Positions 47,782-64,000 of a stretch of 64,000 nt of DNA are shown piece by piece. Every line of letters starts with the position of its first letter. The first letter of the stretch is position 1. This stretch comes from Dimorphilus gyrociliatus (taxonomy: Eukaryota; Annelida; Polychaeta; Dinophilidae): NCBI GenBank assembly GCA_904063045.1, contig CAJFCJ010000006.1, positions 1,245,771 to 1,309,770 on the forward strand, given 5' to 3'. The notes below the pieces were generated by a model. The model saw only the letters and a program-made list of their open reading frames with translations, ran no database searches and was not told where the DNA came from. Both the position numbers and the translations under genes were made by a program.

Positions 47782-48382
47782 CTTAGGGCGTTATATTAAA
47801 TGTTTTTAAGCTTCCTAACGACCAACTGAGGACGTATTATGCATCAATTTCACAAAAACTCGCACAAATGATTGCTACCGTGTCCCTCAACGTCAGAAAA
47901 GATCCTTCCACGTAGTTGGCCACGTGACCTATCTTGACGGGTTTTCTGTGCTATTCGACTTAATAGCCAATTTTAGAAGCTAAAATTATTTTTATAAATT
48001 TTTTCGTTTAATAATTTTAAATTACAATAATTAATCATTAATTTTTTGTTACTTTTTACGAAGAACGTGTAGTGCGGTCCTTCCGGAAGTGAAAGAGTTG
48101 TTGTGGAAATTAGGTAAACAACATTAGAATTTCCCTTTTTTCTCGCTTATCTTTCGTTTTTACGCTTTATTTTTTCGATAGAGGTAAATAATATAATATA
48201 TATATTGTTATTATTATAAGTTTTTTATGAGGTTTGTCAAAATACGAAAACTGATTTTTTACGATCTTCCGCCTTGTTGGCACACGTTGGAAGACTAGGC
48301 CTATAGTCCTTAGGCCGTTCGATTAAAATTAAGCCTATGATAATGTACCAGATCTAACCATGTGAACCACGTGTTTCAGGTG
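47782..48382. promoter_or_regulatory. Divergent promoter region of SEC61A and the tandem-C2 gene
   Basis: Contains GGCCACGTGACC near 47928, a full E-box with CLEAR/USF-like flanks, and a TATA-like run near 48195. The C2 gene probably has a 5' UTR exon, because an AG acceptor (TTTCAG) directly precedes its ATG. Confidence 0.4.
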
Positions 48383-50854
48383 ATGGGAAACACTTCGGGA
48401 AAAAGTTTAAGGCGGGGAACGGCTGACAAATCCTCATCGTCCTTGTCGTTAAAAGGGCGTGAGGATACTGTTGAAAATCTATCAAGATGGATAACAGCCG
48501 AAAAAAGACGTACACAAGACATACTTGAAGAAAATTACGACGTTTATAAAGTAATAATGCCAAATCACTTTTAAAACTGTCCCCTATATTATAATCAAAA
48601 CGTTGTCTTCACCTAAATTCAGCAAAGAATGCATTTACTGAAGCATATGTTCAAGCAACTTGATCCAAACATTATGGCAACTGCAACGTTTGTAAATCAT
48701 GGCGACCTTGAACTTGCGGTGAAGTACGACGTATCCAGACGACAACTACTTGTAAAGATAATACAGGCGAGAGATTTAAGGGCAAGGGATCTCAGAGGAA
48801 AAACATCTGATCCTTACGTAAAGGTGTGATAAAAGCTGTGATAAGATAAATAGCACTATAATAAATTAACCGTTTCTATATAGCTCTGGCTACAAAAGGA
48901 AAGAGGTGGTGAAGTAGGAAACGTGTACAAAACGCGTATAATGCCTAAGACTCTATCACCAAAATGGAACGAAATCTTTTCCTTTCCAATTGATAATATG
49001 GATTTATTGGATGGAACATTCCTAATTTTTCAAGTATGGGATAATGACATTACCGAAAGGGACGATATGATCGGAGAAAATGTCGTCTCAATTTCTTCAA
49101 TGAATATCAGTTCTGGACGACATGAATTTAACGCTTGGTATAGCCTAAAGGCATCAACTGATCTAAACATTACTGGTACCGTCAGTTTTGATATAAGCTT
49201 TGAAATGCCCGATGTTCTTACAATAAAAGTTCTTAAGGGTGAAGGTTTAACTCAAAAATCCACTGACAGACTACCCAACTGTAGAGTTAAACTGCAGGTA
49301 GAAGACAATATCTATTTATAAATTTCTGAATAAGATTATATAAGATATATCAAGATAAACAACAAAATGTAAATGCGTTTTATCTGTAGGTACCGGGCAT
49401 TGCTCTTTGTTTCGAAACGGAAATCAAGGAGAATACGATAGATCCCGTATGGGAGGAGACATTCGAATTTCCGGTAACGCTTGATCAATTGTGTACCAAG
49501 TGAGTCTTAAATTTTCCTTCTCTGACATAAGAAATAATCAAAATACATAAATTACACAAATAAAAAATATAATTTCTTTTTATCTCTTATTTATCTATAT
49601 AGATACATCGTCCTGCATGTTATAGACGTCAGAGACGGGCAACAAAATGAGACGCTCGGTCAGATTATCTATGATTTAGATAATATTACTCCTCATTCTG
49701 GATTTAATGGAACTATGGAGCTTGCAGACTTGGTTTGTATATTTGCTTTCAATTCTATTTTTATGTATTTGTTTTTATTTTATGAATTTTTTAATTAAGT
49801 TCATAATTAATATAAATTTTTTTTTTTATTTAAAATCATTAGAAAAACTCGGAGCGTCTTCGTTCTCGTTGGTTTCAGCATTTTCTTCTACAAGAATTTC
49901 GTGAATCTCTAACGGCTCATGCAAATTTTCATCAGCCGTCCTTCCTCTTCAAAAATTCTGAAGGAACAAAGGTACATCTATTTCCAATAGAATATAAAGT
50001 TTTCGTGAATATCCTATAGATGGCGCTGCATAATCAGATACCTTATAGCCATGTATATTAGCATTGGGTTTTATTACATTAGCTTTAAAATAATTCATTT
50101 CGCCCCCCACCCCCTCCTCGATCTCTGCACCATGCCTCCAAAAGTGTTACCCCCCTCTCTCACCTCCTTCTCTTCGATTAGTAGAGGTGTATGCGGGGAG
50201 ATGCGCATGTGTTTCAAACTACCTCATTGAATTTATTTGATGCAGGCTTTTTACCTGACAATAACTGAACCATTGATTATACCCTGATATTTTATAGTTT
50301 TTTAATACATCTGGCGTTAATTTAAATGTTATGCTGGGGCTTTAGGACTATGAGTAGAAAAAAGAATAACATTTGTAAATTTGCTAATTAATGATTCCTC
50401 TCGATTTTTACTTTCTCTGTTTTATTTAAAAAAAAAGAGAGAGAAACGAAATAAAGATAAAAAACATCCGTGCGAACGTAACTACGGGAGGGATGGAAAA
50501 AAGAACGGGCGGAGAAATTCTATCCGCCGCAAAGCCTCCGGCCAATCATTTTGATGTGGCCAATTAGCCAAACTCGACAAACTTTCGCCCTCTTTCAAAA
50601 TGACGACCTCTTGCAGCGTTTAGGCCGGAATCTATTTATTTATAGTTGAATGTTTTGTTTGCTTGTTCTCTTTACGCGTCGTTTTATTCTTGTCTCCAAC
50701 TTGGTTTACCTCTCTTTTACGAATCTACAAAGCCTAACATGTTTTCATTTGATTTACACTATTTTTTTCTACTATACAGAACATCAGAATGGAGAGCTTG
50801 AAAGCGAATTGTACGGCAAATATCAAAATCGTCGATGGAATCCCTGTATATTGA
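48383..50854 (+). CDS. Tandem C2-domain protein
   Basis: Probable membrane- and calcium-binding protein; orthology not assigned. Exons 48383-48550, 48623-48823, 48884-49297, 49390-49499, 49603-49732 and 49843-49971 join in phase to 384 residues. A last exon near 50781-50854 is uncertain, adding about 24 residues after a 0.8-kb intron. The N-terminus is MGNTSGKSLRR. C2A (about 48700-49190) has RDLRGKTSDPYVKLWL, TLSPKWNEIFSFPI and VWDNDITERDDMIGE, so its calcium-binding Asp residues are present. C2B (about 49200-49730) keeps the fold (DPVWEETFEFPV, LHVIDVRDGQ) but has DRLPNCRVKL where the SDPY motif should be, so it probably does not bind calcium. The gene is synaptotagmin- or RIM-like in style. 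Confidence 0.75.
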
Positions 50855-51898
50855 CAGGAGGAGGATTAAATGTAATAAGGCCGTGTTAAATTCTAATTTC
50901 TTTCTCTTAGAGGTCTTCCTAATCGCGTGTCTTCCTATTCTTTGTATGTTTTCGTTATATTCCGATCACTTTCTTTTAAAGAGACTAAATCTCGGCTGGT
51001 TCCGTTTAATGTCATTTTTTATTGTTATTTTCTTCCTTTATATAACTTATACCTATCTATTTATCTTTCTCCGTAGAATAAAATATATAAACGGATTTGG
51101 AAGTTTATTCTCCGTTTAGGATTGTAGTCTATATATTACTATATAAATGATAAGGCAGTACTTTTGCATTATAGATATTTCATATATATATATCTATATA
51201 TGTATGTATGAAGTATTGTATAATAAAGTAACTCACATAAAACGTTATATAATTGGGATCGCTACGCGACGCCAAAGCCGGGCCGATGGAACGTCGTTAC
51301 AAAGTGTCACGATCATTCCGTGACGTCAGAATGACAAGAATTAATGAATTGAGAGTATAGCTGTTACGGAACATACCGATTTATCATGTAGCCCTAGTAG
51401 GAGGGTATTTGAATGTGAAAGTTTTTTAGAAAAATGAGTAAAATATAATGGACAAGAGAAATGGATAAAGGAAAGAGAAAAGAGAGGGGTGGAAGTCGGT
51501 GATGCGTGACGCTAAAATCGACGCCAGCCGGATATCTTGCGAACAAGTCGGCGCCTTCAAAGAGTTTGTCGCACCTGACGACCGACTTGGTGCAGGTGAC
51601 CATCATTAGCTTTTTCATTATAACTTGTAAGGTTTCTTTATCTTCTATTCCGATCTGCAAAATATAGAAGGCGGATGAAACGAATCTCGCGAGGAAGCGG
51701 TTTAATTTCGAATGCGAGATTGAGGCAGGGCCTGGAGATTTTATCTTTAACCGATACGTTCGATTTGTTTGTCAAATCTCCCCTCCGTCTCTCTTACTCT
51801 TTTCTTATTTTCCCTCATCTTTCTTCTCTTATTTACTATTTCACTACGGTAGAATAAGCGCCAATTCTATTATTCACTATGTCAAAAAGTTGCGAGAA

Positions 51899-51961
51899 GG
51901 CACGCGCCACCCAATCGGCGTTTCTTTGAACGCTCAAGCGTTGCTTTCAAGTGGCACGCGC
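51899..51961. promoter_or_regulatory. Compound element: direct repeat around a palindrome
   Basis: GGCACGCGC at 51899-51907 is repeated at 51953-51961. Between them lies AACGCTCAAGCGTT (51929-51942), whose 6-bp arms are perfect inverted copies, preceded by CTTTGAA (TCF/LEF-like). Immediately after comes TGACCTTTCACCC. Confidence 0.45.
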
Positions 51962-52470
51962 TGACCTTTCACCCGATTTCGCGGTAAGCGTCTAAACTGG
52001 CTTAGTGACACTTTTGTGACCATGTCCGGCACGGGCGAGAATTAAAATAATACACATTCTCTTTAATAACAGAAAACAAGGGATTTACAATAAGTGTAAA
52101 AAAAATACTGGGGGCGTGGAATATGATGGAAGAGTACCAAGAGTGGTATACGAAAAATGAGAGATCGCGACGTCCCTTCTGATGCCGTCTAATTCGAATG
52201 TGGGATCATTCAAATACGCTTAAACGCATGCTGTTCTATAAACGGGCGATTACAACACTGCGCCACGTTTTCGAAATTAATTAATTTATGCTGTTAGTCT
52301 TCTTGGTCATGTGATCGTTACGGTTTAATTATAAAAAAAACGCAAAAAAAATAAGGCTAACACAAATATAAGCAAAAGATGAACAGGGAAAATATAGGTA
52401 GGTGTTTGGTTGTGTGGGGATGAAGAGCAATAGACATGATATAATATATACTGATATACTGTATATATAA

Positions 52471-52474
<4 letters not shown>

Positions 52475-52506
<32 letters not shown>
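52475..52506. repeat. (GA)n microsatellite
   Basis: About 32 bp of GA repeats. Two minus-strand frames read Ser-Leu repeats through it, which is a repeat artefact. Confidence 0.95.
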
Positions 52507-52511
<5 letters not shown>

Positions 52512-53245
52512 AAGAAAACGTATGATGCTGACTGGCGACCAAAGGGAAAAGAGCGTTACTAGAACGTTGCTGGGAAGCATTCAATGTAGTGCATGGAATG
52601 TAGTGTCCACTCGCGTCGACACGTGTCGGCAAACAATGCCATTTTTCCCATTGAAGGCAACAAACATATGCCCTACATTTCCTTACCCGATGTAATTCGA
52701 AAATTGATAAGTTATAGCTGGTGCGAAGGCAACAGTGTCAATTTCGTGAAGACAAACAATCGAATAAGTGTCAGCGGCGGGGAGTCTTCGGACTCTGTGT
52801 GAACAATAATCGAGAAGGATAATTCGTTTTTTGTTACCTTCTCGCTTTCTTTATTTTCTCAATTAATTTAATTGAAAAATTTCATCAGTGTATGTTTCAA
52901 GTTTTTTATTGCTGTACTACGTAAGAGATTGGAAGAAGAAAAAAAAATGCTATTTACTCAGCCGCAAACTATTTAACCCTCGTTGCAGCTTATCTCTACA
53001 GAGCCGCTGAACCAAAACTCTCGAAGCATCACGTGATTGCATTAGAAAATTTCTTATGAGGTCAGAGTTTATAGTTGTCATCCAGTGATATTTTTACCTG
53101 TATCCTCTTCGACACGTTACGGTTCGTGGCACCGTCTTTCTTTTTTTACTGTTAACGCCTACAATTCATGGAACACTAGAAATTGGGAAAAAAGACGTAG
53201 CGACTAAAAAAGAAACGCCCTAGAAACGAAGCGTCATCAGCCATC

Positions 53246-53445
53246 AGATAAGGGAGATTGCGTTCGAACGCTTTATGCATTAGAATGCTCGCTTTTCCGG
53301 GAAGTTTGGCATCGACCGCGCATGCGCAAAATCAAGCGCTCATTAATTAACATACATAATGTATATAGATGCATATAGCATAACTGCGCCGAGCAGATAA
53401 GGCTAAATCGGCTTTAGAACGGCTGTGTGCGTTGTGCTGATAAGG
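53246..53445. promoter_or_regulatory. Cluster of GATA-factor binding sites upstream of the GATA gene
   Basis: AGATAAG at 53246-53252, AGATAAGG at 53395-53402 and TGATAAGG at 53438-53445 all match the WGATAR consensus. Further sites lie nearby at 52990-52995 (inverted) and in the 53930-54010 stretch. Autoregulation is plausible. Confidence 0.5.
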
Positions 53446-54134
53446 CAAAACTTGGCTGACAAACTGTTATATTACAAACAATATTCTGGCAACTTTCACT
53501 AACCAGGTTTGTTACGTTGGTACGTTTTTTTAATGTTTCTATTTGAGATTATCAATGGTGATATTTTCGTTTCTTTTATCAGAAGCGCTTAATTAATTTC
53601 CGCATAATATTGATATATATAGGAAATATTTATTTACCGTATAATGATATCTAACTAACATAAAAGAATATATAGAAACGCTATATCATTAATAAATTAA
53701 TGTCGTCAAAAGAATTAGATTAACGCTTAAATCGTTTACCCTCCCTATAACTAATAAGCTTATACTTCTTTATCATATATATGTTATACAGTTGTTTGTC
53801 TTTTGATAAGCTAATATCAATTAATTAATACGTAAACTTTCAACACCGCCTATTACATACTCGACGGCGTTTGTATGTATCGTACTCTTATCAACCTCCT
53901 TTACGCGTATTACCATTTTTTATCTCGCCTAAACGGTCGATAATCATGCGTTTATCATCGCTCGTCTTGTAAAACTTCCGTGATAATATTTCTTATCTGA
54001 GTTTGATAATTGATTAGATAATTTAGCTATATATACTATATATAAAGGCATTAATATACACAAACTAATATATAAGTCGTAAAAATAAGAAATACGAGAA
54101 TAAAGATAATAATCCATCTTCTTCGTAAGATTTA

Positions 54135-54310
54135 ACTAATAAAAAAAGAAAGAGGGAAGAGAGGAAAAGACAGAGATTGAAAGAAAAGACAGACAAGACA
54201 GGAAGATAGATAGAGGAGGGGAAAGGGGAAAGCGCGGGGAAAGAGGTGGAGATTGGAAATAGAGAGAGAGATGGGGAAGGGGGGAGAAGAGAAGAAGAGA
54301 TAAAAAAAAT
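54135..54310. repeat. Purine-rich tract
   Basis: About 175 bp almost entirely A and G (GAAAGAGGGAAGAGAGGAAA-type sequence), broken by few pyrimidines. It could form a triplex or be a nucleosome-poor spacer. Confidence 0.75.
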
Positions 54311-55658
54311 AGAGATTACAGAATTGTTATCTGTTACATATTATTACTATTATTTATTTTAATATGCAGTTAAATTATCATACACCATTGTCTGTACCAA
54401 AATCTCCACTACTTTATATATAAATTATGTTTATATATACAATATGCATATATTGTGCTCATGAAAGAAAAAGATTCTCTTCTGACAAACAGAACAAATA
54501 GATAGATAGATAGTTTTAATCTTCTTTTTATTACAAACATACCAAAAAAAGTAAAAGAAAAAAAGCATATTTGCACTTATTTACTTGTGTGTACAAGTAC
54601 CTAGTAAGTAGCTATTATTATATAAAGTAAGAACGGGTACTTGATAACTCATTGAAATAAATTCCAACTCTTATACGTCTGTGTACGATTATTTGAACAG
54701 ATAAAATTATTTATAAATATCTTAAACGTTTGTCATGTCCCCTCTAGGCCTATTTAAAAACTGTATAAGGGATTTTTTATCATTGTATATACAAGCGTGT
54801 TTTAACCCCAAGTACAAAATCGTTTTTTATTATATATATAGTATATATACAAATGGTGGATTGCGCCGCCGGCGATTGTCTCAGTTCACTCAGGCGGCCT
54901 TATCTCGCCATTGCAGCAATGCTCACTGGCCCAAATGCTGCAATACAGTACGGTACTGGAAAAAAATCGTTTACGGCGTTTATTTTACGGGGTAAAAGTG
55001 GAATGGAAAATTCTTTCCTTTCTATTTATGTGCGTATTGAGGTAAAGAGAATAATTAAAAGTTAATCGAGTGCGGTAAACGTTTAAATGGGGAATGTATC
55101 GCATAGGAAACGCTAAAGTCGACGCTCATTTCCGCTTCGCGACGGACGTCACTTGAGGCGTCATTTAGCAAACAAAGAAGGTTGTCGCTGCGATTGTCTA
55201 TTCTTTATAGACGTTTGATGGGTGATGTGAGTGATAGGAGACCGTTCATTTGCATATTATATACATATATAGTTTGCTTAATTACCATATATTGATTTAT
55301 GTTATTCACGACCGAAATTAGGGCTTAATGAGTTAAATCGTGCATCAGATACATATTTTTAATTAATCAAAATGCGTTTAAATTGGTTGTTCAAGTTGGA
55401 AAGATGGAGCCACCATTCACTTGAACGGGGGCATATTTATCATAAGCTTTCTAGACCATTGTAAATATGTGTCAGCCTATACAATATAAGCAATTTAAAG
55501 CATTATTATATAAATGCGAAATATTTAAAGTATTTTAATTTTGGAAATATGTATACTGTTAGGCCTACGCTGTAAACTTTCAGTCAAGAAAAGGCCTAGA
55601 GAGCTGCTAAAAGCGTCTAATTAGGGGCCCACTGAAGGTGAGACGGCTCGAAAGAAGA

Positions 55659-55705
55659 TGACGTGAACAAAGGTTCCAAATGACGTGTAAATGGGTCTAT
55701 AAAAG
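55659..55705 (+). promoter_or_regulatory. Candidate promoter: two CRE-like TGACGTG sites and a TATA box
   Basis: TGACGTG at 55659-55665 and 55681-55687 (22 bp apart) is followed by CTATAAAAG at 55697-55705. The GATA coding exon is preceded by a splice acceptor (ending 57495), so a remote 5' exon starting here is possible. Confidence 0.4.
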
Positions 55706-57063
55706 AGTAACGGCAAAAGCCGACAACTTCGAAATCTTTGAGTAATTATCCAATATAACCATCGCCGTTACGCTTTTTTAAGAGGCATTGAACAAGATAA
55801 AAGATGCAGAACAAATAAGAATAATAATAATAAATTTGTAGGAGCAATATAACTGAGTAAAGGCTATATGAATTTGTAGTAAAAATATCTGCATAGTCGA
55901 AGGATGGATTAAAGCGGCTAGCGAAAACGGCTTGTTTGTATTCGACTGTTTTGCTTGGACGTGCTGAGCGAGTTTGCGATTGCTCTATATATAAACAGGC
56001 ATTCCCGTATATAAAGTTTGTCTTGAGCTGGCGCTTATAGACTTACGACCATATGTCGAAGAAACTTTCTCCTATTTAGATTTCCGTTTACATAGAGATT
56101 CTAACTTCGACGTCGTTCAAGATGGTCTAAAAAAAAAGAAAACAATCTCTGACCACAGCCTAACGAACTTTTCTATGAAGTAAAAATATTTAGATGTCTA
56201 GACACGAGTGTGAGTAGGATCAGCTGCCCCAATCATCCAGTCTGATCCTCAGGTTTTCTACTAACGAAACAATAAGGTAATTTTTACTGAGTTTGTTTCG
56301 ATTTCGCGTGCGTGCATGCTGAGACCGCTTTTGATTGAAAGAACGTTTAATCAGACCTAGCGTTCCCAGCTTTTTTTTCCCAACCGCTTCGTATCCGAAC
56401 ACTAGGCGTCTTTCGAATATGACGCCGCCCGAGGCCGAAAGGTGCCTGATGGTAAGGTAGATAAGTTTTAGCGTGAGCAAGTTGCATTGTGCGTGTATGT
56501 ATGTATGTGCGTCTGCTCTCGAAAGAATGTTCAGTCTCAACCCTAAATTACACAGCACGTTTGTAGAAAGTGAAATTCTTTGTTGTCGTACGAACAAAGC
56601 GAATGTATAAGCATATATATGTATTCATGTTACTCCTCGAACATCTAAGTAGACATATAAATGCGTAGTATTGACGGATTTAACCCAATTTTTCTCTCTT
56701 TTCCTTTGCGTGGGCTCTTTTAAGTGTAATTTTTGTCTCGTAGGAATCATTGAAAACTCGTGGGCTCGTACGCAAATATATCAACTAAAGTTACATATAG
56801 GTCAATATTATACGTAAATCTTTCCCAGACTGTATAAGTCCCTTTACAATTGAAAATGACCAGCTCTGAATAGTTTTGACCTCGTTGGTCTTTCTCAATA
56901 AAGAATTCAAAAACCGAATTTGAATGTTGATTAGACGGTGGATGGAATGAGGTGCCAAGATCGAACGATAAGTAAATGTATGATGCGCGCACTAAAGGTG
57001 TCTACAAGTCCAAGCAGCGTTTGCTTTACCACAACCGGGACAATTCGCAGCATGCTAACATGA

Positions 57064-57119
57064 TGGGCGGAGCTTATGCTAGGTAGCGCTCATTGGCTGA
57101 AAAAACTGAACTCCGCCCA
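57064..57119. promoter_or_regulatory. Inverted GC boxes and CCAAT box upstream of the GATA gene
   Basis: TGGGCGGAG (57064-57072) and its exact reverse complement CTCCGCCCA (57111-57119) flank CATTGGCTG (CCAAT box on the other strand). This is a typical vertebrate-like proximal promoter arrangement, 380 bp before the coding exon. Confidence 0.55.
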
Positions 57120-57499
57120 CGGCGCCACGTCGTCTAATATTGGCCGCACCAACAAACGTTCGTCACGCTCCTCTTTCATTCTATTCGCTTCGCTATCGGA
57201 ATAGCTATCAGACTTACAGGCCGGATTTAGATCGTCGAATCGGTGGATTTTTTAAATAGATCATCCTTCGTCTCAATGCGTCTTATCTACTATCTACAAC
57301 TGCCATCAGTATTGAGATAAACTTTTAAAATCGTGAACCACAAGCGGCCGCAATTCAGCAGAATTGTTCGTCTTATCTCAACATATCGCTAAATTTTTAT
57401 GAGGTGCCTGTTGTTTGCATATCTGATCCAATCTGCATTCGCACCTCGATTTATTCAATTTCCATATACACTTTTCCTTTATCTATCCTTAACAGAACA

Positions 57500-62373
<4,874 letters not shown>

Positions 62374-64000
62374 GTAAGTAATAAGTTTTAAGCTTATAAA
62401 TTATAGCATTTAGTATTGTGGGGTAAGCTAAATAGCAGCATTTCCATTTATGAGGGCATGTTTTGGGGATACTTGCAAAAATCTAAGTAAGATTTTAGAC
62501 TGTTAATGCTATATACACTAGTTATAGTTGAGAAATTGTGAAAGGCGATCGCAGCGGGCCAAGTATTCAAGTTAATAGAGCGTGCTTGAATATTACACCA
62601 TCATTCACTCGTACCTTTCGTAGACGGTCATGGCGCCAATTGCGCCAATAGCTGGCGCCGTCCTCCTTTGTTCAATTTACTCCTTCTACTCCGCCCAAGC
62701 CGATTTCTGGCTTATCTTACAAATCGCTGGTGAGACTGATCGTAAATGGCAAGGAATAATCAAGAATTAAAAAGAAAAATTATTATATATAAACAGACTG
62801 GATATGGGTGACGCCCTCTAATTGCGCAATTAAGAAGGGGCGCCGCTGTATTTATATTAAACGCTTAATTTTTCGTCACTTCTCCACCTTTTTGTTTGTA
62901 GCGAGGGATCAATTAGGTGTCTGTTGTTTATACCCAAATTTTTCCATAAAAGACATCAAAGTGCCTGCCGCAGAATATTTATTAAGGGAAAATTGAGGGG
63001 TAGCGGGGGGGCTTAAGAGGAAAAAGTTAAGAGTAAAGGTAGGGGAGGTGGCCTATAAGGAGTATATGCGCATATATTTAAGCGAGAAAAAGTTCCCATT
63101 TAGATAAGGATCTTTCGGGTAGTGAGTGGGTGAAAACCCCCCCACGCGGTCAGTCGGAAACGCCGCCACACTCGTGAACTGTTTGTTGACATTTTGTATA
63201 AACTTTACATATATAAACACTCGATAAGGCCAGCCGCTATGCGTGCTTGATGGGCCATGGTCGGTAGATAAGAGAAAGATAATGACCACTTCTCACCAAC
63301 CTCCTGAGACCGTTTTTTCGTTTACTCACCTTGAGTATTTTTTTGCCCTAACCTACTATTTTCCATTCGCTGCTTTTCGCTTTATTGTGGTTGGAACCTG
63401 GTTCTTTATGTTTCAAGACCCCCATTAATAATACGGTCGAGACTCTTCGATGACAGAAGAGACTAGATTGTAATGACACAAAAGAAGTGAACAGTCTGTT
63501 TACCCGCGGCCTGCTGTGAATTCATTGTGTTCCACTCGAGCTCTCTGCTGGAGACCGTCGGGGTTCCTTATTCGTCTCTCAGGGCTAGTTACCGTATTTT
63601 CCCTTTTTCTCATTAACGGAATTAGGGTGGAGCACTGAGAGGTGGAAAGGGGGAACCAGGGGGGCGTACATTAGCTCCTAATAAGAGAAACTTTACATAA
63701 AGAAAAAACGTTAATAGGGAAATAGTAGCCGAGTGGGTACTATTTACTGGTGACATAGTAAGAAAACATAGAGATAAGAAAACTGCTTGAAAGATGCTTT
63801 AATTGTGTAACATAGAAAAAAAAGAAAAGGAATATCTCGCACGCGAGAGAGAGAAAATAAAAGCCATTGAGCCTATTATCGGCACGCGACTATAAGGTTA
63901 TCGAATCGTGTATCGACAATTCGATTGAAGAATATCTCTACAGCACAGATTGTTATATGGAATGTTCATTCTTTAGAGACGGACCGAAATTCTTCGATTC
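62374..64000 (+). other. GATA intron 4 (incomplete)
   Basis: The donor after the C-finger exon is followed by 1.6 kb with no matching downstream exon. No other gene is supported; short frames at 62808, 63053 and 63243 look random. G-rich runs lie near 63005-63015 and 63140. Confidence 0.55.

Larger units (their letters stand above)
50855..57495. other. 6.6-kb gene-poor region upstream of the GATA factor
   Basis: No supported coding gene. Short frames at 51675, 52593, 54735, 54853 and 56220 lack family motifs and splice structure. The sequence is richer in CG dinucleotides and palindromic motifs than the rest of the window. It contains a full CRE (TGACGTCA, 51321-51328), GA-rich repeats, a GATA-site cluster and a candidate TATA promoter, given separately. 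It probably holds GATA enhancers and 5' UTR exons. Confidence 0.55.

Noticed and set aside
52329-52632. Ser-Leu repeat proteins
   Set aside because: They are translations of the GA microsatellite.
54735-55065. Two overlapping plus frames with Cys and Arg
   Set aside because: Mutually overlapping, with no homology or phase support. Probably noncoding DNA.

Overview
The window is animal nuclear DNA. It holds spliced, bilaterian-type genes: an ionotropic glutamate receptor, EOGT, a kinesin-3, a rhodopsin-class GPCR, BICD, ATRX, a TTBK-type kinase, TMBIM4, SEC61A and a two-finger GATA factor. Most introns I could place by joining reading frames are about 50 to 80 nt, and neighbouring genes are often only a few hundred bases apart. 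The DNA is AT-rich and shows no recognisable transposon. This points to a very compact bilaterian genome. My best guess is a miniaturised spiralian (annelid such as Dimorphilus/Dinophilus), but that is an inference about gene style, not a sequence match.

Layout. 0.2-4.2 kb, minus: glutamate receptor of the AMPA/kainate/delta clade. 4.9-10.7 kb, plus: a 112-residue orphan, two large disordered orphans and a peripherin/ROM1-like tetraspanin. 11.1-15.9 kb, plus: RNASEH2A and EOGT. 16.1-20.0 kb, minus: a KIF28/KLP-6-like kinesin-3 whose 1.2-kb intron contains a complete intronless GPCR gene on the opposite strand. 20.3-22 kb, plus: an intronless coiled-coil orphan with an N-myristoylation-type start. 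22.6-26.2 kb: CNBP (minus) and BICD (plus), head to head. 27.1-31.5 kb: ZMYND12 (minus) and an 830-residue orphan (plus) sharing a 174-bp promoter with an RFX-type X-box. 31.7-32.7 kb: a small minus-strand orphan. 33.5-38.9 kb: ATRX (minus). 39.6-43.1 kb: four small genes, including TMBIM4. 43.9-45.2 kb: TTBK-like kinase. 46.1-47.8 kb: SEC61A (minus). 48.4-50.9 kb: tandem-C2 protein.

From about 51 kb to the end the style changes. There are large intergenic and intronic spaces rich in candidate cis-elements around a GATA1/2/3 orthologue, with coding exons at 57.5, 58.4, 60.1 and 62.2 kb. The gene runs off the right end. This matches the usual contrast between tightly packed housekeeping genes and a developmental regulator with a large regulatory domain.

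I found no CRISPR array, bacterial system or clear virus. The most unusual signals are: (1) an iGluR intron whose 3' end is the exact reverse complement of the end of the upstream exon (19 nt); (2) the GPCR nested antisense inside the kinesin intron; (3) an X-box in the ZMYND12/orphan promoter; (4) an ATRX with no visible ADD domain; (5) the GATA-site, CRE and palindrome elements around the GATA gene. Exon boundaries were deduced by hand from GT/AG sites and codon phase. They agree internally, but no transcript data were used.
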